From NCBI GenBank assembly GCA_035695765.1, contig DASRRI010000110.1, forward strand, positions 9,465-73,464: a DNA stretch of 64,000 nt. The letters run 5' to 3'. Below, piece by piece: positions 1-8,392 of the stretch. Numbering within the stretch: position 1 is the stretch's first letter; every line of letters starts with the position of its first letter. The notes under the pieces were generated by a model. It was not told where the DNA came from, made no database searches, and was given only the letters and a program-made list of their open reading frames with translations. This DNA comes from Dongia_A sp035695765 (GTDB taxonomy: Bacteria > Pseudomonadota > Alphaproteobacteria > Dongiales > Dongiaceae). The position numbers and the translations under genes are program-made.

Positions 1-427
1 GGCGGACCTTGCGATCGCGGCCGATGACGCGCGCTTCTCGACGCCGGGCGTCAATATCGGGCTGTTCTGCTCGACGCCGATGGTCGCGCTGAGCCGCGCC
101 GTCGCGCCGAAGCATGCGATGGAAATGCTGCTGACCGGAGAGATGATCGGTGCGGCGGAGGCGCAGCGCATCGGCCTCATCAACCGCGCTGTCCCGGCGA
201 GCGAACTGACCAACGCCACCATGGACCTCGCCAGCAAGATCGCGAGCAAATCCGTGCAGACCTTGAAGATCGGCAAGGGCGCGTTCTACCGCCAGATCGA
301 TATGGATCTGAAACGGGCCTATGACTACGCATCGCATATCATGACGGAGAACATGCAGGCGCTCGATGCCGCGGAAGGGATCGATGCCTTCCTGCAAAAG
401 CGCAAGCCCGTCTGGCAGGACTGCTAA
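1..427 (+). CDS. enoyl-CoA hydratase/isomerase family protein (5' end outside window)
   Basis: The reading frame is open from base 2 to the TAA at 425-427, so the first visible residues (ADLAIAADDARFSTPGVNIG) are internal. They match the crotonase-fold strand and oxyanion-loop region; the segment AQRIGLINRAVPASEL and the C-terminal helix with the acyl-CoA pocket follow. Only about the C-terminal 140 residues are present. Family members hydrate or isomerise enoyl-CoA thioesters in the cytoplasm. The substrate cannot be read from this fragment, and the upstream neighbours are missing. No downstream partner is obvious, because the next gene is a PAS protein after an 80-base gap. Confidence 0.88.
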   Translation, partial: ADLAIAADDARFSTPGVNIGLFCSTPMVALSRAVAPKHAMEMLLTGEMIGAAEAQRIGLINRAVPASELTNATMDLASKIASKSVQTLKIGKGAFYRQIDMDLKRAYDYASHIMTENMQALDAAEGIDAFLQKRKPVWQDC

Positions 428-507
428 ACAAGGGGCGTTTGCCCGACTCGCCAGCGCGTCTCTAGTGTCGGAGCCTTGCTTCGGCCTGAGAGTACCTGCG
501 CAATCCC

Positions 508-987
508 ATGAGCAGCCGATATCCACGTTGGACGAATCTTGATTTCCTCGATTTCTGCCATCCGCGCATCCGCGAGATCTATGAGTATTGGAACGGCAAG
601 CGTGCCGGCCGCCGGATGCCGCGCCGCGCCGACATCGATCCGATGGACCTGCCGAGCTTCCTGCCAGGCATCGTCATGGTCGATATCGGATACGAGCCTT
701 ATACCCTCACCTATCGTCTAGTCGGCACGCGCGAAGCGGAAGCGCGCGGGCACAATCCCACCGGCAAGAGCGTGTTCGACAATTGGGACGGCCGCTCGGC
801 GGAAGATGTCCTGGAGAACTACCGGCTGGTGATCGAGAAGAAGTGCCCGCTCTACGATGCCGACCGCAGCATGGACCCGGAGCGCGACTGGCTGGAAGCC
901 GGCACCGTGTTCCTGCCGCTGTCCGATGACGGCGAGATTGTGAACAAGGTGCTCATCTACACCGAATACAAGGATCGCGCCGGCTGA
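508..987 (+). CDS. PAS_5 domain protein
   Basis: A 159-residue soluble protein with no signal peptide or membrane segment. The hallmark is the pattern ...YWNGKRAGRRMPRRADIDPMDLPSFLPGIVMVD near residues 28-60, followed by YRLVGTREAEARGHNPTGK, as in the PAS_5 (PF07310) family common in Rhodospirillales. These are stand-alone PAS folds without an output domain; ligand and partner are unknown. A paralogue with the same layout lies at 50459-50995 on the minus strand. The ATG at 508 has only a weak upstream GAGAG, but no better start exists. Confidence 0.85.
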   Translation: MSSRYPRWTNLDFLDFCHPRIREIYEYWNGKRAGRRMPRRADIDPMDLPSFLPGIVMVDIGYEPYTLTYRLVGTREAEARGHNPTGKSVFDNWDGRSAEDVLENYRLVIEKKCPLYDADRSMDPERDWLEAGTVFLPLSDDGEIVNKVLIYTEYKDRAG

Positions 988-999
988 GGCCGTCTGAGG

Positions 1000-1542
1000 T
1001 CATCGCCGTTTGGCGAATTCGCGATAGAGCGCTTCGGGTGTCACGCCGATCTCCGACGCCACGTGACGCCAGCGCCCTCTTGGCGGAAATGTCCCGCCAT
1101 TGAGAGCGGTCCAGGCATCCACCCGCTCGGAAACCAGCTTCAAGGAGAGTATCTCCGCGTGCGTCCGCGCGCGCTGCACCTCGCTGGACAGATGCTGTGT
1201 CCAGGCACGCGCGAACTCGGAGTGCTCCTTGAGCGCCATCTCGACCCGCCGCAGCGGAACTATTGCGAGAAGCGTGCGCTCCGCCGCCACGGCTTCACAA
1301 TGATAGCGGCCAGCGAACAGCGACGCTTCGGCAAGAATGGCGCCGGCGCCCGCGCGCTGCAGCGTCAACTGGACGCCATGCGGCAGGGCGCGGACCAGCC
1401 GCACGTCGCCGTCGATCACCAGGAACAGCGAACGAACCGGATCGCCCGCGCGAAACAGCACCTTGCCGGCGGCGAGTTCTCGCTTGCGCTGAGCCAGCTT
1501 CAGGAGTCCGTCAATGAGACCTGTCGACATGATCGCGATCAT
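1000..1542 (-). CDS. Crp/Fnr-like cyclic-nucleotide-binding-domain regulator
   Basis: About 180 residues. An N-terminal cyclic-nucleotide-binding beta-roll (LAAGKVLFRAGDPVRSLFLVIDGDVRLVR, then GAILAEASLFAGRYHCEAVA) is followed by a long dimerisation helix and a short C-terminal helix-turn-helix (RWRHVASEIGVTPEALYREF). The PRHLA-type cAMP-contacting residues of true Crp are not evident. The frame stays open upstream to 1629, but that would overlap the divergent gene; ATG 1542 (or 1530) is more likely. It is divergent from the Spy-like gene at 1599 with about 56 bases between, suggesting it may control that gene. Ligand unknown. Confidence 0.8.
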   Translation of the reverse strand: MIAIMSTGLIDGLLKLAQRKRELAAGKVLFRAGDPVRSLFLVIDGDVRLVRALPHGVQLTLQRAGAGAILAEASLFAGRYHCEAVAAERTLLAIVPLRRVEMALKEHSEFARAWTQHLSSEVQRARTHAEILSLKLVSERVDAWTALNGGTFPPRGRWRHVASEIGVTPEALYREFAKRR

Positions 1543-1598
1543 GCTCGGCGCGACCGTCGTGTGGCAAGACAGGGATGTGCAGGAGGTGGGAGGTCGAA

Positions 1599-2162
1599 AT
1601 GAAACTGGCACGGTCCATAGTGATTTCAATGATGCTGACGCTTACCGCCGTTTCGGCGGGGGCCGAGGATGACGGCACGGCCATGCCGGGTCATTCGCCC
1701 TATGCCGGCTTGGAAAAGCGCAGTGTCAAAGCGCTCTCCGATCAGGACCTGGCCGATCTCCGGGCCGGGCGCGGAATGGGGCTGGCTTTGACGGCGGAGC
1801 TCAACGGCTATCCAGGTCCGCGCCACGTGCTCGACCTCGCTGATCAACTCCAGCTCACCGCCCGACAACGGGCGAAGACACAGGGTCTCTTCAATGCCAT
1901 GAAGGCCGAAACGATTCCGATCGGCGGGCGCATTATGGCGGACGAAATGACGCTCGATCGCTTGTTCGCGGACCATCGGATAACGCCAGAGACCCTTCAC
2001 GATTTGACCGCGCGGATTGGCGCAGCGCAAGGTGAACTGCGCGCGGCACATCTGCGCTACCACCTCAGCATGATGAAGGTGCTGTCGCCCGCCCAGGTCG
2101 CGCACTACGTGGCATTGCGCGGCTACGGCGCGGGAAGCCATCCCACCGAAACGATGCACTGA
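1599..2162 (+). CDS. Spy/CpxP-like periplasmic protein
   Basis: 187 residues starting at the ATG at 1599, preceded by a strong AGGAGGTGGGAGG purine stretch. It begins with a clear Sec signal peptide (MKLARSIVISMMLTLTAVSAGA, cut before ED). The mature part is helical with an LQLTARQRAKTQ motif and a second LSPAQVAHY motif, which resemble the LTxxQ repeats of Spy/CpxP-type periplasmic chaperones or metal-stress sensors. A metal role is inference. Its divergent neighbour is a Crp-like regulator. Confidence 0.7.
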   Translation: MKLARSIVISMMLTLTAVSAGAEDDGTAMPGHSPYAGLEKRSVKALSDQDLADLRAGRGMGLALTAELNGYPGPRHVLDLADQLQLTARQRAKTQGLFNAMKAETIPIGGRIMADEMTLDRLFADHRITPETLHDLTARIGAAQGELRAAHLRYHLSMMKVLSPAQVAHYVALRGYGAGSHPTETMH

Positions 2163-2177
2163 TCATCGAATGGACCT

Positions 2178-2220
2178 AACGCGACAGTACCTTCAGCGGG
2201 TCAACTGCGGCAGTTTTCTT
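2178..2220 (-). pseudogene. remnant of the NlpD-like gene 3' end
   Basis: Read on the minus strand from 2220, the sequence encodes KKTAAVDPLKVLSR followed by TAG. This nearly repeats the C-terminus of the LysM/M23 lipoprotein ending at 2721 (KAVDPLKVLTR, stop). Differences are mostly at third codon positions, so this is a diverged copy rather than a recent duplication. No start codon or upstream M23 domain is attached, because the cupin gene (2219-2674) lies between the two copies. It may mark where the cupin entered, or the end of a lost paralogue. Confidence 0.6.
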
Positions 2221-2674
2221 ACTGTTCAGCGGTGGACGGTTTCGGCGGTGCCAGGACAAGCCCATAGCGCGTCATCACCTCAACCATTTTCACCGGATTG
2301 GGGCCGCCTGGCGCGCTGACGACCTCCGCGATATCGCGAAAATATTGCAAGCCGATGTCCGGCGTCAGGATGATGAGCGCACGCGCGGGGCCGTCATGCG
2401 GATTGCTGAAGGCGTGGACGGAACCACGCGGCGTGTACATACGCTCGCCCGCCTTCAGATCACGCGTCTCGCCGTCGACCGTGTAGCGCAACACGCCGTC
2501 GAGAACATAGGCAATCTCCTCATTCTCACGATGGCTGTGCGCGGGCGGAACGCGAGCGCCCGCTGGTATGGTCAATTCGAACATGCCCATTCCAGCGCCG
2601 CTGATCGTTCCGTCAATCAGATAGCGAATTTCAAGTTGCCCGATTTTCAAGACCGGTTGTTCTTGCGGTTGCAT
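2219..2674 (-). CDS. cupin domain protein
   Basis: 151 residues, a single small beta-barrel. Cupin motif 1 is visible as PPAHSHRENEEIAYVLDGVLRYTVDGE and motif 2 as GERMYTPRGSVHAFSNPHDGPARALIILTP; the histidines and glutamate suit one metal site. An excellent ribosome site (GGGAGG) precedes ATG 2674. The family includes dioxygenases, isomerases and storage-like proteins, so no reaction can be assigned. It lies downstream of the NlpD-like gene on the same strand, but a copy of that gene's 3' end at 2178-2220 suggests the cupin was inserted there. Confidence 0.82.
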   Translation of the reverse strand: MQPQEQPVLKIGQLEIRYLIDGTISGAGMGMFELTIPAGARVPPAHSHRENEEIAYVLDGVLRYTVDGETRDLKAGERMYTPRGSVHAFSNPHDGPARALIILTPDIGLQYFRDIAEVVSAPGGPNPVKMVEVMTRYGLVLAPPKPSTAEQ

Positions 2675-2720
2675 CCTTGCCTCCCTCGCACGTGCGCTTG
2701 CTCTGAGCTTCGCAGACCGA

Positions 2721-3860
2721 TTAACGTGTCAGCACCTTCAGCGGATCAACCGCCTTGGTGCCCTTGCGCAGCTCGAAATGCAGCTGCGGGGAATCGACGT
2801 TGCCGCTGCTGCCGACGCGCGCGATAGTCTGGCCCTGGCGGACCTTGTCGCCTTTCTTGACGAGCAAGGATGAATTGTGCGCATAGGCCGTGACCCAGCC
2901 GTCAGCGTGGCGCAGCAGCACCATGTTGCCGAAACCGCGGAGCTCATTGCCGGCATAGGCAACGACGCCATTGGCGGAGGCCTTCACCGGCGCGCCGACC
3001 GGCGCAGCGATGTTGATGCCGTCATTGCGCAGATTGTCCTTAGCCGGGCCGAACTTCGAAATGACCTTGCCGTCGACCGGCCAGATCAGCGCGCTGCCAG
3101 GCTTGAGCACCGGCAGCGGATCGCCTGAGGGCGCTGGCTCCGCTGGAGGCGGCGGTTGAATCTGCGCCTGCTGTTCCGGTGCGGGACCAATCGGCGTTGG
3201 CGCCGGCGTGGGTGTTTGCACCGGTGCCGGAGCAACCGTGGTACCCTGCAGCGGTGGCAAGCCGTTGGACGTGATGCCGCCGCCAGGTTGAGGCGTCGAG
3301 GCCGGACTCCCAGCCTGCGTTGTCACAGCGCTGGATCCTTGCGGCACATAGGGCTTGGGCTGCTGACCGGTCGAGATTGCGACGGCTTGCGGCGCGCTCG
3401 CCACCGTGCTGGGGGCATCGACGCTGGTGGGCAACACGAGGGCCTGCCCGATCTGCAAGGTGTACGGAGCGCGCAGATTGTTGAGCTGGATGAGCGCGCT
3501 GATCGAGACGCCCTGGCGCGCAGCGATTGCGGAGACGGTATCGCCCTTCTGGACCACATAGCTGCCGCGCGGCGCGAGATTGAGAAGCTGCCCTGCCTTC
3601 AGCGCATAAGGCGGCGTCAGGCGGTTGAGATCGATCAGGGTGCGGATCGGCGTGTTGGTGCGCTCGGCGACGATGGCGACGGTATCGCCCGGCGCCACCA
3701 CATACTGGCCGTCCCGCACTTCGCCGAAAGGCTGGCCCGCCGGAACAGCCGGATCGGGCGCGGGGGGTGATGCGAGCATGGTATCGAGATTGCAGCCCTC
3801 CAATGCCAGGACCGCGATTGCGACGACAAGCAGATGTCGGGGATCGGGGAATCCGCGCAT
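2721..3860 (-). CDS. nlpD: NlpD-like LysM/M23 outer-membrane lipoprotein
   Basis: 379 residues. A signal sequence with a lipobox (LEGC) gives a lipid-anchored Cys near residue 23. Two LysM repeats follow (YVVAPGDTVAIVAERTN, then YVVQKGDTVSAIAARQG), then a long Pro/Ala/Gln linker, then a C-terminal M23 domain. The M23 site is degenerate: the usual H..D near the start reads NDGINIAAPVG, while the final LHFELRKG is kept. That pattern fits NlpD/EnvC-type activators of cell-wall amidases rather than an active peptidase. It follows pcm by 5 bases in the serS-surE-pcm-nlpD order seen across proteobacteria. Confidence 0.9.
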   Translation of the reverse strand: MRGFPDPRHLLVVAIAVLALEGCNLDTMLASPPAPDPAVPAGQPFGEVRDGQYVVAPGDTVAIVAERTNTPIRTLIDLNRLTPPYALKAGQLLNLAPRGSYVVQKGDTVSAIAARQGVSISALIQLNNLRAPYTLQIGQALVLPTSVDAPSTVASAPQAVAISTGQQPKPYVPQGSSAVTTQAGSPASTPQPGGGITSNGLPPLQGTTVAPAPVQTPTPAPTPIGPAPEQQAQIQPPPPAEPAPSGDPLPVLKPGSALIWPVDGKVISKFGPAKDNLRNDGINIAAPVGAPVKASANGVVAYAGNELRGFGNMVLLRHADGWVTAYAHNSSLLVKKGDKVRQGQTIARVGSSGNVDSPQLHFELRKGTKAVDPLKVLTR

Positions 3861-3865
3861 GGCGC

Positions 3866-4540
3866 TCAGCCGTTCTGCGCCGTCCGCGGCAGACGGCCCT
3901 CCTCTTCGGGCAGCGACCCGCCGACCAGCGGCACGAAGCGCACGTCGGCGAGGATTTCCTGCTTGACGCCTTCCGGCGTTTTGGTGAGGCGCAGCAGCAC
4001 CTGGTCGCCGCGCTCCGCGCCGACCGGCACCACCATGATGCCGCCCTCCGCCAGCTGATCGACCAGCACTTGCGGCACGCCGTCGGCGGCGGCGGTCACG
4101 ATGATGCGGTCGAACGGCGCCTGTTCCTTCCAGCCCTTCGCGCCGTCGGCGACCTTCGACGTGATGTTGTGGACGCGCATTTCCTGGAACCGCGTTTCCG
4201 CTTCCTTGAGCAGTGAAGCAAAGCGTTCGATCGTGTAGACACGCCGCGCCAGCCGAGACAGCACCGCCGCCTGGTAGCCCGAGCCGGTGCCGATCTCCAG
4301 CACCTTGTGAATCTTCTCGACCTGCAACGCCTCCGTCATCAGGGCGACGATCTGCGGCTGGCTGATGGTCTGGCCCTGCGCGATGGGGAGCGCCTGGTCC
4401 TCATAGGCCTGGTCGTGGAAATGCGGCAGCACGAATTTCTCGCGCGGAATGCGCTCGAGCGCCGCCAGCACGCGCGTATCGGTGATGCCCGCACGCCGCA
4501 GGTTCATGATCAGACGGATCTTACGCGCCTGCAGGCTCAT
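3866..4540 (-). CDS. pcm: protein-L-isoaspartate O-methyltransferase
   Basis: 224 residues using ATG 4540, whose ATGA overlaps the surE stop; a longer frame to 4636 is only read-through inside surE. S-adenosylmethionine binding is shown by VLEIGTGSGYQAAVLSRLARRVYTIER, and the PCMT family motif by ALPIAQGQTISQPQIVALM. The enzyme methylates isoaspartyl residues in aged proteins to start their repair. Translational coupling to surE supports the start and the usual stress or stationary-phase pairing. Confidence 0.95.
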   Translation of the reverse strand: MSLQARKIRLIMNLRRAGITDTRVLAALERIPREKFVLPHFHDQAYEDQALPIAQGQTISQPQIVALMTEALQVEKIHKVLEIGTGSGYQAAVLSRLARRVYTIERFASLLKEAETRFQEMRVHNITSKVADGAKGWKEQAPFDRIIVTAAADGVPQVLVDQLAEGGIMVVPVGAERGDQVLLRLTKTPEGVKQEILADVRFVPLVGGSLPEEEGRLPRTAQNG

Positions 4541-5364
4541 CCCGCTGCCCGCTTGCGCGCCAGCTTGGCGCGCGCGTGCGGATCGGGGAACCGATCGCTG
4601 ATCAGCCGCAAGGTCGCGGCGTCGGTGGAATCGCAATGCAACGGCGTCACCGACACCATCTTCTCGATAATCGCGCCGAGATCCGTCTTCGGGTCCTTGG
4701 GATCATCGGTCGGAAAGTCGCCAACCCAGAGCACGTCACGACCATAGGGATCCTTGGCCATCTTCACTTGCGTGTGCTCCAGGCGGCGGCCCTGCGGCGC
4801 GACCTTGATGCCCGTCACTTCGTCCGGCGCAACCGGCGGGAAGTTGACGTTCATCAGGACCGATTGCGGCCAGACTCCGGCATAGAGCGCGCGGATCACC
4901 TCTGGGGCGAATTCCTCGGCGGTCTTCCAATGGAGCGTATCGCCCTTGCGCACCTGGCTGAACGCGAAGGCCGGAATGCCGAGCAGCGCCGCTTCGCGCG
5001 CAGCCGCGACTGTCCCGGAATAGAACACGTCTTCGCCCAGGTTGGCGCCCCGATTGACGCCGGAGAGCACCAGGTCCGGCGCACGATCCATGATGATGTG
5101 CTTGACCGCCATCAGCACGCAGTCGCTGGGCGTGCCTCCGACCGCGAAGCGGCGCGGCCCGATCTTGTGGACCGGCAACGGCCGGCGCAGCGTCAGGCCG
5201 TGGCTGGCACCGCTCTGCTCGGCTTCGGGCGCAATCACCCAGACATCTTTCGACAGCGAACGCGCGACGCGCTCCAGCACCTTCAAACCCGGTGCGTGGA
5301 TGCCATCGTCGTTGGAAACCAGGATACGGGCATTGGACAGATCTTTGAGCGATGCCTTAGGCAT
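4537..5364 (-). CDS. surE: 5'/3'-nucleotidase SurE
   Basis: 275 residues from ATG 5364; a GTG at 5385 is a possible longer start. The metal-binding N-terminus ILVSNDDGIHAPG is the family signature, followed by APEAEQSGASHGLT, GTPSDCV and SGVNRGANLGEDVFYSGTVAAA. SurE is a cytoplasmic metal-dependent phosphatase of nucleoside monophosphates. It overlaps serS by 8 bases upstream and pcm by 4 bases downstream, so the three are translationally linked. Confidence 0.95.
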   Translation of the reverse strand: MPKASLKDLSNARILVSNDDGIHAPGLKVLERVARSLSKDVWVIAPEAEQSGASHGLTLRRPLPVHKIGPRRFAVGGTPSDCVLMAVKHIIMDRAPDLVLSGVNRGANLGEDVFYSGTVAAAREAALLGIPAFAFSQVRKGDTLHWKTAEEFAPEVIRALYAGVWPQSVLMNVNFPPVAPDEVTGIKVAPQGRRLEHTQVKMAKDPYGRDVLWVGDFPTDDPKDPKTDLGAIIEKMVSVTPLHCDSTDAATLRLISDRFPDPHARAKLARKRAAG

Positions 5365-6637
5365 TTGTTTTCGCGATTCTTTCACGGCCGTTCATATAGG
5401 GGCGCAGCGCGGCGGGAATGGCGACCGATCCGTCCTGCTGCTGATAGTTTTCGAGGATGGCAACCAAGGTGCGCCCGACCGCGAGGCCGGAGCCGTTCAG
5501 CGTGTGGACGAACCGCGTGCCTTTCTCGCCCGCCTTGCGGCAGCGCGCCTTCATGCGCCGCGCCTGGAACTCGCCGCAATTGGAGCAGCTCGAGATCTCG
5601 CGGTAGGCATTCTGGCCCGGCAGCCAGACCTCGATGTCGTAGGTCTTCTGCGCGGAAAAGCCCATGTCGCCGGTACAGAGCGTGATCACGCGGTACGGCA
5701 GACCGAGGCGCTTCAACACCTCCTCGGCGCAATTGGTCATGCGGCGATGTTCCTCATCCGAATGATCCGGATGGGCGATCGAGACCAACTCTACTTTCAG
5801 GAACTGATGCTGGCGGATCATGCCGCGCGTATCCTTGCCCGCCGCGCCGGCTTCGGAGCGGAAGCATGGCGTCAGGGCGGTGAAGCGCCAGGGCAAAGCC
5901 GTCTCGTCGATGATCTCGTCCGCTGCCAGGTTGGTCAGCGGCACTTCCGATGTCGGGATCAGCCACAAGCCCTGCTCGGTGCGGAACTGGTCCTCCGCGA
6001 ATTTCGGCAGCTGGCCGGTGCCGAACAGGGCCGTGTCGCGCACCAGGAACGGCGGCGAGACTTCGGTATACCCCAGCTCTTCCGTATGCAGGTCCAGCAT
6101 GAATTGCGCGATCGCGCGCTCCAGCCGCGCCAGCATGCCTTTCAGCACCACAAATCGCGTGCCGGAGAGCTTGGCCGCATCCTCGAAGCTCATCAGGCCA
6201 AGCGCTTCGCCGATCTCGAAATGCTGCTTGGGCGGGAAGGCGAAGTTCGGCTTGCCGCCGACCACGCGCTCCTCGCGGTTGCTCTTTTCATCGAGGCCTT
6301 CTGGAACGTCCGCCGCCGGCAGGTTGGGGATGCTGGCGAGGATCGCATCCAGCTCCTTCGCCACCGCCTGCTCCGCCGCTTCGGCTTCGGCCATCTTGTC
6401 TTTGAGGGCGGCGACTTCCGCCATCACGGCGCTGGCGTCCTGACCCTTCGACTTCAGCTGGCCGATCTGCTTGGAGAGCTCGTTGCGGCGCGCCTGCATC
6501 TCCTGCCAGCTGGTCTGCGCGGCGCGGCGCTTGGCATCCAGCACGACAATCTCGCCCGCCAAGGGCGGCAGGTTGCGGCGCGCGCGGCCACGGTCAAAAG
6601 CTTCGGGATTGTCCCGAATCCACTTCGCGTCAAACAT
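5357..6637 (-). CDS. serS: seryl-tRNA synthetase
   Basis: 426 residues, full length. The N-terminal tRNA-binding coiled coil covers about residues 30-100 (AAQTSWQEMQARRNELSKQI). Class II motif 2 is FRSEAGAAGKDTRGMIRQHQF and motif 3 is LNGSGLAVGRTLVAILENYQ; the serine pocket segment TSEVPLTNL is present. It charges tRNA-Ser in the cytoplasm. It is the first gene of the serS-surE-pcm-nlpD operon. The tatABC genes often found upstream in alphaproteobacteria are absent here. Confidence 0.97.
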   Translation of the reverse strand: MFDAKWIRDNPEAFDRGRARRNLPPLAGEIVVLDAKRRAAQTSWQEMQARRNELSKQIGQLKSKGQDASAVMAEVAALKDKMAEAEAAEQAVAKELDAILASIPNLPAADVPEGLDEKSNREERVVGGKPNFAFPPKQHFEIGEALGLMSFEDAAKLSGTRFVVLKGMLARLERAIAQFMLDLHTEELGYTEVSPPFLVRDTALFGTGQLPKFAEDQFRTEQGLWLIPTSEVPLTNLAADEIIDETALPWRFTALTPCFRSEAGAAGKDTRGMIRQHQFLKVELVSIAHPDHSDEEHRRMTNCAEEVLKRLGLPYRVITLCTGDMGFSAQKTYDIEVWLPGQNAYREISSCSNCGEFQARRMKARCRKAGEKGTRFVHTLNGSGLAVGRTLVAILENYQQQDGSVAIPAALRPYMNGRERIAKTNA

Positions 6638-6717
6638 GTGCGCACGCTGTCGAATTCATGTTCAATGATTGATCCGGGTTATAGGGACCCGCGCTGATTC
6701 CGTAAAGCTGACATGGC

Positions 6718-7203
6718 TCACCTGCCGGAGACCGGCAGCGCGCCGTCCGACTTAATGGTACGGATCGCGAAATTGCTGCGGATATCGCGTACCATAGGCA
6801 TGGTCAGAAGGGTCCGTGAGAGGAACGCGTCGTAAGCCGCTAAATCTGCAACAACCACTTCCAGCAAGAAGTCCGCCTCGCCCGATACCATGTGACACGC
6901 GACGACCTCCGGCAACTTGCGAACAGCTTCCTGGAAGGCATTAGCGTTGGCATCGCGGTGGCCGTCCACCTTCACCCCCACGAAGATAGTCATCCCGAGG
7001 CCCAGGCGCCGCCGGTCGACCTTCGCCTTGTAGCCAGCGATGTAGCCTTCCTCCTCCAGGCGCTTCACCCGGCGCAGGCAGGGCGACGGCGACAGGCCGA
7101 CCCGTTCCGCCAGCTCGACATTGCTCAGCCGGCCGTCCTGCTGCAATGCCGCCAGGATCCTGCTGTCCAGCGCGTCGAGGCTGATCGTGGCATTTTCGAC
7201 CAT
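6718..7203 (-). CDS. Lrp/AsnC family regulator
   Basis: 161 residues from ATG 7203 (a TTG directly before it is an alternative). The N-terminal winged helix is LDSRILAALQQDGRLSNVELAERVGLSPSPCLRRVKRLEEEGYI; the C-terminal RAM/ligand domain has the VVACHMVSGEADFLLEVV core. Lrp-type regulators form octamers that sense amino acids. It is divergent from the EamA exporter at 7313 across a 109-base AT-rich gap, a common arrangement in which the regulator controls an amino-acid exporter. Effector not readable. Confidence 0.9.
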   Translation of the reverse strand: MVENATISLDALDSRILAALQQDGRLSNVELAERVGLSPSPCLRRVKRLEEEGYIAGYKAKVDRRRLGLGMTIFVGVKVDGHRDANANAFQEAVRKLPEVVACHMVSGEADFLLEVVVADLAAYDAFLSRTLLTMPMVRDIRSNFAIRTIKSDGALPVSGR

Positions 7204-7312
7204 CAAGCCCGCTATCTCCGCTATTTTGTTGCTGAAAATTTAGCATATATGGGCATCTTTGCAATGATTTTCACTCAATATCCGCCATATCTTCTCCAGC
7301 AGGAGCGAAACA

Positions 7313-8263
7313 TTGGCAGGAACGTGCGCAGTGCGGGCGAATGCGAGCATATCAGCGAGGCCGGCCATCGGAGCCTTGGCCGCCCTGGCCTCCGTGCTGA
7401 TCTGGAGCGGCTGGATCGTGTTCACCCGGCATGGCGTGACTACCGACATGCCGCCAGTCACCCTGGGCCTGCTGCGTTATTCGATCCCAGCCCTGATCAT
7501 GCTGCCGCTCCTGCTGCGCAGCATCGCCGCCTACCGGCGTGCGGGGTGGCTGAAGTGCGCGATCATGGTCTGCGGGTCCGGTGCGCCGTTTTTCCTCATC
7601 TGCTCGAAGGCCATGACCATGGCGCCAGCCGCCCACGTGGGGGTGATGCTGCCGGGCGTGATGCCGATGTTTGTCGCCCTGTTCGCGTTCACCTTGTTTG
7701 GCGAGCGCTTCTCCGGCCCGCGGCTGCTAGGCTACGGATTGGTGCTGGCAGGTGTCGTCGCTTTGGGCGGTGCCAGCCTGATCGAAGCTGGCGCGGCCGA
7801 TTGGCGTGGGCATGCTTTGCTGTTGCTCTCAGCGGCTTCCTGGGCCTGTTTCACCTTGGCTTTCAAGGGCTCCGGCCTTGCCGGCTGGCAGGCGGCCGCG
7901 CTCATCAACGCCGTCTCGGTCGTCATCATGGCCACCATCGATGCGGTGCACGGCGGCCCGCGCCTCTGGTCCATCCCCTGGCAGACCCTGGCGCTCCAGG
8001 GTTTCGCCCAGGGCATCCTGTCGGGCCTGCTTGCCCTGGCTTCCTACAGCTATGCGGTGGCGGTACTGGGCGCCGCGAGGGCATCGGCCTTCGTCTCCCT
8101 GACCCCTGCCCTCACAGCGCTCATCGCGGCCGTGACTCTGGGCGAATGGCCCGATGGCATCGCGGTCGCTGCGGTTCTGCTGGTCGGTGCGGGAGTGGCG
8201 CTGGCGAGTGGCGTTGCATCCGCAATTTCCTTCAAACGCAGAATCTTACCCCAAAAGACTTAA
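7313..8263 (+). CDS. EamA/DMT family permease
   Basis: 316 residues, ten predicted membrane helices in two EamA repeats (about residues 18-150 and 165-305), the fold of RhaT/RarD/YdcZ-type drug and metabolite exporters. It starts at TTG 7313, preceded by AGGAG at good spacing; there is no better ATG in frame. The divergent Lrp-family gene suggests an amino acid or related metabolite as cargo, which is inference. The protein ends 129 bases before rimO. Confidence 0.87.
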   Translation: MAGTCAVRANASISARPAIGALAALASVLIWSGWIVFTRHGVTTDMPPVTLGLLRYSIPALIMLPLLLRSIAAYRRAGWLKCAIMVCGSGAPFFLICSKAMTMAPAAHVGVMLPGVMPMFVALFAFTLFGERFSGPRLLGYGLVLAGVVALGGASLIEAGAADWRGHALLLLSAASWACFTLAFKGSGLAGWQAAALINAVSVVIMATIDAVHGGPRLWSIPWQTLALQGFAQGILSGLLALASYSYAVAVLGAARASAFVSLTPALTALIAAVTLGEWPDGIAVAAVLLVGAGVALASGVASAISFKRRILPQKT

Positions 8264-8341
8264 GCTCGGGATGAGGCCGCCTCGAGCGGATGGCTGCCTT
8301 GCGCCGGCCACGCTTGCGCCGGGGCGGGTTTCGCGATACGA

Positions 8342-8361
8342 CCGCCCGCAAATTCGGGCGG
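8342..8361. repeat. stem-loop between the EamA gene and rimO
   Basis: CCGCCCG (8342-8348) pairs perfectly with CGGGCGG (8355-8361) around a six-base CAAATT loop. No T-run follows on either strand, so it is a weak terminator at best; it could equally lie in the rimO leader, 31 bases before that start codon. Confidence 0.5.
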
Positions 8362-8392
8362 CAGCGGGCCGCCTTGCTGCTTTCAGGTCCTG

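Noticed and set aside
1543..1629. Longer start for the Crp-like regulator
   Set aside because: It adds 29 residues without domain character and would overlap the ribosome site and start of the divergent secreted protein.
2197..2220. Small AACTG/CAGTT stem followed by TTTTCTT as a terminator of the Spy-like gene
   Set aside because: The stem is only five pairs with a three-base loop, and the sequence is better explained as the residual nlpD 3' end on the other strand; it may still act weakly.
5042..6697. 551-codon plus-strand frame
   Set aside because: It lies antisense to surE and serS, both unmistakable, and its translation is Arg/Ala/Gln-rich without any domain; a GC-rich shadow frame.
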